A stretch of DNA of 64,000 nucleotides, from NCBI RefSeq assembly GCF_029193595.2, contig NZ_CP135052.1, positions 1,798,001 through 1,862,000 of the forward strand, written 5' to 3'. The notes beneath the pieces were generated by a model, which was given only the letters and a program-made list of their open reading frames with translations, had not been told where the DNA came from and did not search any database. Position numbers and translations under genes: made by a program. The DNA is from Providencia hangzhouensis. GTDB lineage: Bacteria; Pseudomonadota; Gammaproteobacteria; Enterobacterales; Enterobacteriaceae. This document shows positions 58,986-64,000 of the stretch, one piece after another (the first letter of the stretch is position 1; the number at the start of each line of letters is the position of its first letter).

Positions 58986-60818
58986 TTGAACGGAGAATTG
59001 CTGTGGGTCTTAACCCTCCTATTGATTGCGATAGTTCTATTTACCACAAATAAAATTCGCATGGATGTGGTCGCGTTACTTGTCATTGTCGCGTTTGTAC
59101 TGAGCGATACCTTAACGCTAGAACAAGCTACCGCAGGTTTTGCTGACCCCAACGTCCTGCTAATTGCAGCATTGTTTGTTATTGGTGATGGACTTGTTCG
59201 CACAGGGATAGCCTATCAAATGGGAGACTGGCTTGTTCGCGTTGCAGGAAGCAGCGAAAGCAAAATGCTGGTTTTCTTAATGCTCACCGTCGCTGGGTTA
59301 GGGGCTTTTATGAGTTCCACAGGAGTGGTGGCTATCTTTATCCCCGTCGTATTAAGCGTTGCATCACGCATGAAAACGTCCCCTAGCCGGTTGATGATGC
59401 CATTGGGCTTCGCAGGGCTTATCAGTGGAATGATGACACTGGTGGCCACGCCACCGAATATGGTAGTGAATAGTGAGTTAGTACGAGAGGGGATCAAAGG
59501 CTTTCAATTTTTCTCTATTACCCCTATAGGCATTCTCATTTTATTAGCCGGTATTGCCTACATGTGGCTAACAAGGCGTTGGCTAGGCAGTAATGAACCC
59601 GACAAACTCCCTGAGCGTTATCGACGTACTTTCCGTGATTTAATTCGTGATTACAAATTGACGGGTAGAGCTCGCCGCCTTGCTATCCGAAAAGGTTCGC
59701 CACTCATAGGCCATACGCTTGATGAACTGCATCTTCGCTCCCGTTATGAAGCTAACGTGGTTGGGATAGAGCGTTGGCGTAAATTCCGTCGCGTGATGGT
59801 GAGTGCAACGGGGGGAACCGAGCTACGCGAGCGGGATGTTTTATTAGTCGATATATCCGTGAGTGATGACGATTTGCGCCAATTTTGTAGCGAGCAACTT
59901 CTTGAACCGATGATTTTACGGGGAGATTATTTTTCAGACCAATCACGTGATGTGGGAATGGCTGAAGTGTCGATGAACCCTGATTCCGAACTATTGGGGA
60001 AATCGTTGAGGGACATTAAATTTCGTACTCGTTATGGTTTGAACGTTGTTGGTATTCGTCGAGATGGCAAGGCACTGGATGGAAAGCTAGTTGATGAACC
60101 GCTTAGGTTAGGTGATATTTTATTAGTTATTGGTGATTGGAAATTGATCCGAATTTTATCGACTAAGCCGCGTAACTTTATTGTATTGAACCTAGCTGCT
60201 GAAGTCGAGGCCGTTGCACCCGCTGCATCTCAGGCTCCTCATGCCTTGTTTTGTTTGGCGCTAATGGTCGCGATGATGGTGACCAATGAAATTCCTAATT
60301 TTATTGCAGCACTTATTGCCTGTTTGTTAATGGGGAAATTTCGCTGTATCGATATGGAAAGCGCTTATAAGTCAATTCACTGGCCTAGTATTATCTTAAT
60401 TGTTGGGATGATGCCTTTTGCGCTAGCATTGCAAGAAACAGGGGGGATTGCGCTTGCTGTCGATGCGTTAATGAAAGTCGCCGGTGGGTTAGGGCCACAC
60501 GTGATGTTATTGTGCCTGTTTATTTTGTGCGCCACTATTGGCTTATTTATTTCCAATACCGCAACTGCGGTGTTAATGGCGCCGATTGCCATTGCGGCGG
60601 CGCGTCAAATGGAGGTTTCACCACTTCCTTTTGCCATGATTGTTGGGATAGCCGCATCCGCTGCCTTTATGACCCCAGTTTCATCACCAGTGAATACCTT
60701 AGTTTTAGGGCCTGGTGGGTATAAATTTGCTGATTTCCTAAAAATTGGTGTGCCGTTTACTATTATCGTAATGCTAATTAGTATTTTGGTTGTACCGGTA
60801 TTATTTCCCTTTAATTAA
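58986..60818 (+). CDS. yfbS: SLC13/DASS-type transporter with two RCK_C domains, YfbS
   Basis: Predicted Na+-coupled anion transporter, substrate unknown. The TTG at 58986 with AGGGG seven bases upstream gives 610 residues, the same as E. coli YfbS; an ATG at 58959 would add nine residues but has no ribosome site. About 11 hydrophobic segments split by two cytosolic TrkA_C/RCK_C domains (about 205-385; [20 protein letters not shown] and [20 protein letters not shown]). Hairpin motifs [16 protein letters not shown] and [13 protein letters not shown] are family-typical. A strong terminator follows. Confidence 0.94.
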   Translation: MNGELLWVLTLLLIAIVLFTTNKIRMDVVALLVIVAFVLSDTLTLEQATAGFADPNVLLIAALFVIGDGLVRTGIAYQMGDWLVRVAGSSESKMLVFLMLTVAGLGAFMSSTGVVAIFIPVVLSVASRMKTSPSRLMMPLGFAGLISGMMTLVATPPNMVVNSELVREGIKGFQFFSITPIGILILLAGIAYMWLTRRWLGSNEPDKLPERYRRTFRDLIRDYKLTGRARRLAIRKGSPLIGHTLDELHLRSRYEANVVGIERWRKFRRVMVSATGGTELRERDVLLVDISVSDDDLRQFCSEQLLEPMILRGDYFSDQSRDVGMAEVSMNPDSELLGKSLRDIKFRTRYGLNVVGIRRDGKALDGKLVDEPLRLGDILLVIGDWKLIRILSTKPRNFIVLNLAAEVEAVAPAASQAPHALFCLALMVAMMVTNEIPNFIAALIACLLMGKFRCIDMESAYKSIHWPSIILIVGMMPFALALQETGGIALAVDALMKVAGGLGPHVMLLCLFILCATIGLFISNTATAVLMAPIAIAAARQMEVSPLPFAMIVGIAASAAFMTPVSSPVNTLVLGPGGYKFADFLKIGVPFTIIVMLISILVVPVLFPFN

Positions 60819-60844
60819 TCTTTGTTATTTATAATTTCAAAATT

Positions 60845-60888
60845 ACCATCAATAACGAATGAAAAGCAAATCGTTATTGATGGTTTTC
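60845..60888. terminator. yfbS terminator
   Basis: Perfect 14-bp stem ACCATCAATAACGA/TCGTTATTGATGGT with a 12-base loop, then TTTCT. Confidence 0.85.
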
Positions 60889-60985
60889 TATTAAAAAAAC
60901 GTAAGCGTTAATATTTATTCGTTTTTTCATTTGATAAATGAAATGCTAGCTTATTTCTGACAAATCAATGTGAGGAATATATAAT

Positions 60986-61402
60986 ATGAATAAAGAAACT
61001 GCTACACCGGAAAGGTATTATTTGGGCTTGGCAACATTTGAAAACTTTTGGGGGGAAGACTTAAGTTCTGTTGTCATTGAGCACTATGTTAATAACCTTA
61101 GTAATAGCAGAACGAAAAAATATCCCAGTTCACAAACTTTGTCTAATATTGCCAATAAAGCAGTTATGAAAGATATTTTTGCATTTAAATATGAGATCGG
61201 TATTAATGATTCATATGATTACTGGGTAGTTGAAATAACAACTAAAAGTGGCAAAAAATATCGTACAAAATCGAGCTTTTATTGTTCTATTACCTTTGAA
61301 GATAAAGGAAAAGTGGTTTTGGGGGTTAATGGGGACTTTAAGCGGCTGTATGTGCATTTCCCGTCATCGTCTGACTGTTCTACGGCATTTAACGAAGTAT
61401 AA
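60986..61402 (+). CDS. Orphan 138-residue protein between yfbS and yfbR
   Basis: No family recognised. Soluble, no signal peptide, probably all-beta in the second half (DYWVVEITTKSGKKYRTKSSF, YCSITFEDKGKVVLGVNGDF), ending in a Ser/Cys-rich stretch. AT-rich, with a GAGGA ribosome site before the ATG. yfbS and yfbR are neighbours in E. coli without it, so it is a local insertion. It might bind a small ligand or surface; an immunity-type role cannot be excluded but has no support. Confidence 0.65.
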   Translation: MNKETATPERYYLGLATFENFWGEDLSSVVIEHYVNNLSNSRTKKYPSSQTLSNIANKAVMKDIFAFKYEIGINDSYDYWVVEITTKSGKKYRTKSSFYCSITFEDKGKVVLGVNGDFKRLYVHFPSSSDCSTAFNEV

Positions 61403-61453
61403 TTAATAACTGCTTATGCAGAGTAGGAATATTTATTATTCCTACTAAAAAAA

Positions 61454-62035
61454 TTAATTACTGATTTCATCAAGGGAAAGTTTAAAACCTGGGACAAATT
61501 TTTCCATAAAATAATCCATTTCAGGGCTTTTTCTTTCTTCTAATATTTTCTCTAGGCGTTTTTTTGCAAGTTTAAATTCACTATTACCCGCGGAAAGCTC
61601 TTCTAAACATTTTAAATAAGCGCACAATGAGTCAGCTTGTTTAACCAATGAATGTTCTTCATCAGTTTGTAAATCTTCAATAATTAGTTCACGGAAGTCA
61701 TCTTGCAGTTCTTCTGGTAGCATTTCGAGTAATTTTTGTTGGGCGAACTTCTCTATTTTTTTGTATTCATGAGCAATTTGCTGATTATGATATTTAATCG
61801 GAGTTGGTAAATCTCCAGTGATAACTTCGCTCGCATCATGGTACATGGCTAACATGGCTATTCGTTCTGCATTAACCTGACCGCCGAATCGACGATTTTT
61901 GATGATAGCAAGAGCATGGGCAACCATAGCCACTTGTAAGCTATGTTCCGAAACGTTTTCAGTTCGTACATTGCGCATTAAAGGCCAGCGGTGAATGAGT
62001 TTCATTCTAGCAAGGTGGGCGAAAAAGTAGCTCAT
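61454..62035 (-). CDS. yfbR: 5'-deoxynucleotidase YfbR
   Basis: HD-domain phosphohydrolase dephosphorylating deoxyribonucleoside 5'-monophosphates. 193 residues. Metal and catalytic residues are all present: His31 in [13 protein letters not shown], His66-Asp67 in [13 protein letters not shown] with Glu70 and Asp75, and the later Asp in [23 protein letters not shown] just before the ATG. Slightly shorter N- and C-termini than E. coli (199). Confidence 0.96.
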   Translation of the reverse strand: MSYFFAHLARMKLIHRWPLMRNVRTENVSEHSLQVAMVAHALAIIKNRRFGGQVNAERIAMLAMYHDASEVITGDLPTPIKYHNQQIAHEYKKIEKFAQQKLLEMLPEELQDDFRELIIEDLQTDEEHSLVKQADSLCAYLKCLEELSAGNSEFKLAKKRLEKILEERKSPEMDYFMEKFVPGFKLSLDEISN

Positions 62036-62222
62036 AAGTCCTCTTCTGTGGTGTCTGCAAACAACTAAAATTATAACGGAAATAATGTGGTAGTGATATA
62101 TTTTTATTGTTTTTTAATAAGTTACTAGTTCGTAATTATTTATTAATATTTATTTTCATATTAAGATGATCATAATAATATAATCAGGATCTGACTTTAA
62201 TTTAACTGTTATTTTAATTGTG

Positions 62223-62250
62223 TTGAATTATAGAATCAAAAAAATATAAT
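62223..62250 (+). promoter_or_regulatory. Strong sigma70-type promoter before the 22-codon ORF
   Basis: TTGAAT, 16-base spacer, TATAAT. The predicted start point near 62257 leaves a leader of about 24 bases to the ATG at 62281. Confidence 0.6.
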
Positions 62251-62280
62251 GAATGTTCAATTCGGAAATAAAGAGGCAAT

Positions 62281-62349
62281 ATGAAATATTTTCCATTTAT
62301 ATTATTGGGCTTTTTCCTGGTGGCAATTTATTTTATTTCTATTATTTGA
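62281..62349 (+). CDS. Possible 22-residue single-pass membrane microprotein
   Basis: ATG 62281, preceded by AGAGG a few bases upstream, encodes a peptide starting MKYFPFILLGFFLVAIY and ending FISII, almost entirely one hydrophobic helix with a basic N-terminal residue. It has its own near-consensus promoter and a downstream terminator, giving a complete short transcription unit of about 165 bases in an AT-rich gap. It could equally be a non-coding transcript. E. coli makes several comparable tiny membrane proteins, but I do not recognise a homologue. Confidence 0.5.
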   Translation: MKYFPFILLGFFLVAIYFISII

Positions 62350-62396
62350 TTATCAGAATAATACAGTCTATTAATGATGACTCGATTTAGAATAAA

Positions 62397-62420
62397 AAAG
62401 CCTCCGGAGTAGGAGGCTTT
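62397..62420. terminator. Bidirectional terminator between the small ORF and alaA
   Basis: AAAGCCTCC-GGAGTA-GGAGGCTTT: 9-bp perfect stem, A-run on the left and T on the right; serves alaA on the minus strand. Confidence 0.88.
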
Positions 62421-62442
62421 CACTTTATGTTTGATAAAATTT

Positions 62443-63657
62443 TTATTGGCGATAACCTTCAAGGAAACGGCCAAATTTATTAATCGCCATTTCAAGGTCA
62501 TCTGCATAAGGTAATGTGACAATTCTAAAGTGATCGGGTTCAGGCCAGTTAAATGCGGTACCTTGAACTAATAACACTTTCTCTTGTAACAATAGGTCTA
62601 AAATCATTTTCTGGTCGTCATAGATATTAAATCGTTTAATATCGATTTTTGGGAACATATACAGAGCACCTTGTGGTTTGACACATGAAACGCCCGGTAT
62701 TTGGTTGATCAACTCCCATGCACGATTACGTTGCTCATATAAACGACCACCTGGTTGAATAAATTCACTGATACTTTGGTAGCCCCCGAGTGCAGTTTGA
62801 ATAGCATGCTGCATTGGAACGTTAGCGCACAGGCGCATCGAGGCCAGCATTTCTAAACCTTCAATATAGCTTTTTGCATGTTTTTTCGGGCCGTTTAATA
62901 CCATCCAACCTTGGCGAAAACCAGCGACGCGATAAGTTTTAGATAAACCATTAAATGTGATGGTTAATAAATCAGGGGCGAGGGCAGCAATAGAGTGATG
63001 TACAGCATCATCATAAAGAATTTTATCGTAGATCTCATCAGCATAAATAATAAGATTGTGCTGGCGAGCCAATTCGACAATTTCCATTAACAGATCTTTA
63101 CTGTAGACCGCACCGGTTGGGTTATTTGGGTTTATGACCACAATACCACGCGTTCTTGGGGTGATTTTTTTGCGAATGTCTTCAATATCAGGCATCCAAC
63201 CTTGTTGCTCATCACACATATAATGAACGGCTTTCCCACCTGAAAGGGAAACCGCAGCGGTCCATAATGGGTAATCAGGCGCAGGCACTAACATTTCATC
63301 ACCATTATTAAGCAGCGCTTGCATGGCTTGTACGATTAATTCAGAAACGCCATTACCAATGTAGACATCTTCCACGGTCATTTCATGAATACCGCGAGCT
63401 TGGTAATGCTGCACAATCGCTTTACGGGCAGAATATAAGCCTTTTGAATCACAATAACCCTGAGAACTAGGCAGATTACGCAAGACATCAACTAGGATTT
63501 CATCTGGGGCTTCAAAACCAAATGGGGCCGGGTTACCAATATTGAGTTTGAGGACTTTGTTGCCTTCTTCTTCTAGGCGTTTAGCTTCTTTTAAGACGGG
63601 CCCACGAATGTCATAGCAAACATTATCGAGCTTACTGGATTTAGTTAGATTATTCAT
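62443..63657 (-). CDS. alaA: Glutamate-pyruvate aminotransferase AlaA
   Basis: PLP-dependent class I/II aminotransferase making alanine from pyruvate and glutamate. 404 residues. Lys240 in TFNGLSKTYRVAGFRQGW forms the aldimine; NPNNPTGAV (about 176-184), the YADEIYDKILY Asp/Tyr and the closing FRIVTLPY Arg are in place. In E. coli lrhA lies upstream; here the window ends before it. Confidence 0.96.
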   Translation of the reverse strand: MNNLTKSSKLDNVCYDIRGPVLKEAKRLEEEGNKVLKLNIGNPAPFGFEAPDEILVDVLRNLPSSQGYCDSKGLYSARKAIVQHYQARGIHEMTVEDVYIGNGVSELIVQAMQALLNNGDEMLVPAPDYPLWTAAVSLSGGKAVHYMCDEQQGWMPDIEDIRKKITPRTRGIVVINPNNPTGAVYSKDLLMEIVELARQHNLIIYADEIYDKILYDDAVHHSIAALAPDLLTITFNGLSKTYRVAGFRQGWMVLNGPKKHAKSYIEGLEMLASMRLCANVPMQHAIQTALGGYQSISEFIQPGGRLYEQRNRAWELINQIPGVSCVKPQGALYMFPKIDIKRFNIYDDQKMILDLLLQEKVLLVQGTAFNWPEPDHFRIVTLPYADDLEMAINKFGRFLEGYRQ

Positions 63658-64000
63658 AGTTTTCTCATTACCCTAAGGGTTACATTGGTCGAGCCGGCGT
63701 TATTCCTTTACTCTACTCCTCCCTCAGAAGCTTTTGAAGATGCAAGGTTATTTTTGGTGTAAAAGGTTGGTTTACGCTTAAATGTAATGTTTGGTATCTT
63801 ATTATATAGTTTAAGTTAGTTGTATATTCCTAAAATATAGCATTGTCTGGATTATAATTTTAACATTTATTGATGTTTTGGAGTATAAAAAGTAAAAAAG
63901 CAGAAAAACAGAGGAAAAAGGAAAATTTGTATCAAAATGTAATATTAAGCATTGAATCATTAAAATAGACATGATTTTTTTGCTGTAATAGCCTTTTTTT
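63658..64000. other. Upstream region of alaA, no gene seen
   Basis: 343 AT-rich bases to the window end. It should carry the alaA promoter on the minus strand. No ORF or RNA gene recognised; the long AT-rich stretch is compatible with an H-NS-type control region before lrhA, which is inference. Confidence 0.5.

Noticed and set aside
1..64000. CRISPR arrays, tRNA or rRNA genes, transposases
   Set aside because: Looked for on both strands by eye; no spaced direct repeats, cloverleaf-type sequences or transposase-like proteins were found.

Overview
The window looks like chromosomal DNA from a Morganellaceae enterobacterium, most likely Providencia. Its housekeeping proteins are close relatives of the E. 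coli prmB-aroC-yfcA-epmC-yfcL-mnmC-fabB, pdxB-usg-truA-dedA-accD-folC-dedD-cvpA-purF-ubiX and alaA-yfbR-yfbS-yfbT-yfbU-yfbV-ackA-pta blocks, in nearly the same order. The DNA is moderately AT-rich, and several inserted genes are clearly more AT-rich than the core. The genus assignment is inferred from protein resemblance and gene order, not from a search.

Layout. 1-4.1 kb: end of a histidine-utilisation operon (hutU 3' part, hutH) and a ProY-type amino acid permease. 4.2-12.3 kb: prmB, aroC, yfcA, epmC, yfcL, an acetyltransferase, mnmC and fabB; fabB is preceded by recognisable FadR and FabR operators. 12.4-27.5 kb: accessory region with a pentapeptide-like orphan gene, a Ser-rich gene interrupted at a G8 tract, a tricarboxylate uptake system (tctCBA with its two-component regulator tctDE), two related coiled-coil genes next to a duplicated tctE 3' end, and a 1554-residue Sel1-repeat protein. 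27.5-41.3 kb: a DMT exporter with a divergent AraC regulator, then pdxB through ubiX/yfcH, with a PurR box in front of cvpA-purF. 41.6-50.5 kb: yfcD, an M24 peptidase with a DUF3311/sodium-solute-symporter pair, pta, ackA, yfbV, yfbU. 50.5-57.5 kb: an orphan type VI secretion (T6SS) island on the minus strand (hcp, vgrG, DUF4123 chaperone, effector, putative immunity gene, membrane protein, PAAR), placed between yfbU and yfbT, which are neighbours in E. coli. 58-64 kb: yfbT, yfbS, an orphan gene, yfbR, a possible 22-residue membrane microprotein and alaA.

How the genes work together. hutHU degrade histidine, with uptake probably by the adjacent permease. tctDE probably senses tricarboxylates and drives the divergent tctCBA. 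ackA-pta form the acetate/acetyl-phosphate switch. cvpA-purF answer to purines and fabB to acyl-CoA and unsaturated fatty acid status. The T6SS island lacks tube-sheath and membrane-complex genes, so it must use a machine encoded elsewhere.

Most unusual signals: (1) a 104-bp direct repeat of the tctE 3' end bounding an orphan coiled-coil gene and followed by its larger paralogue, which suggests a cargo-swapping locus; (2) the T6SS effector with an unassigned C-terminal toxin-like domain; (3) two apparent frameshifts in accessory genes, one at a slippery G8 tract; (4) dispersed intergenic palindromes; (5) a complete mini-gene (promoter, ribosome site, 22-codon hydrophobic ORF, terminator) between yfbR and alaA. 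No tRNA, rRNA, CRISPR array, transposase or integrase was seen.
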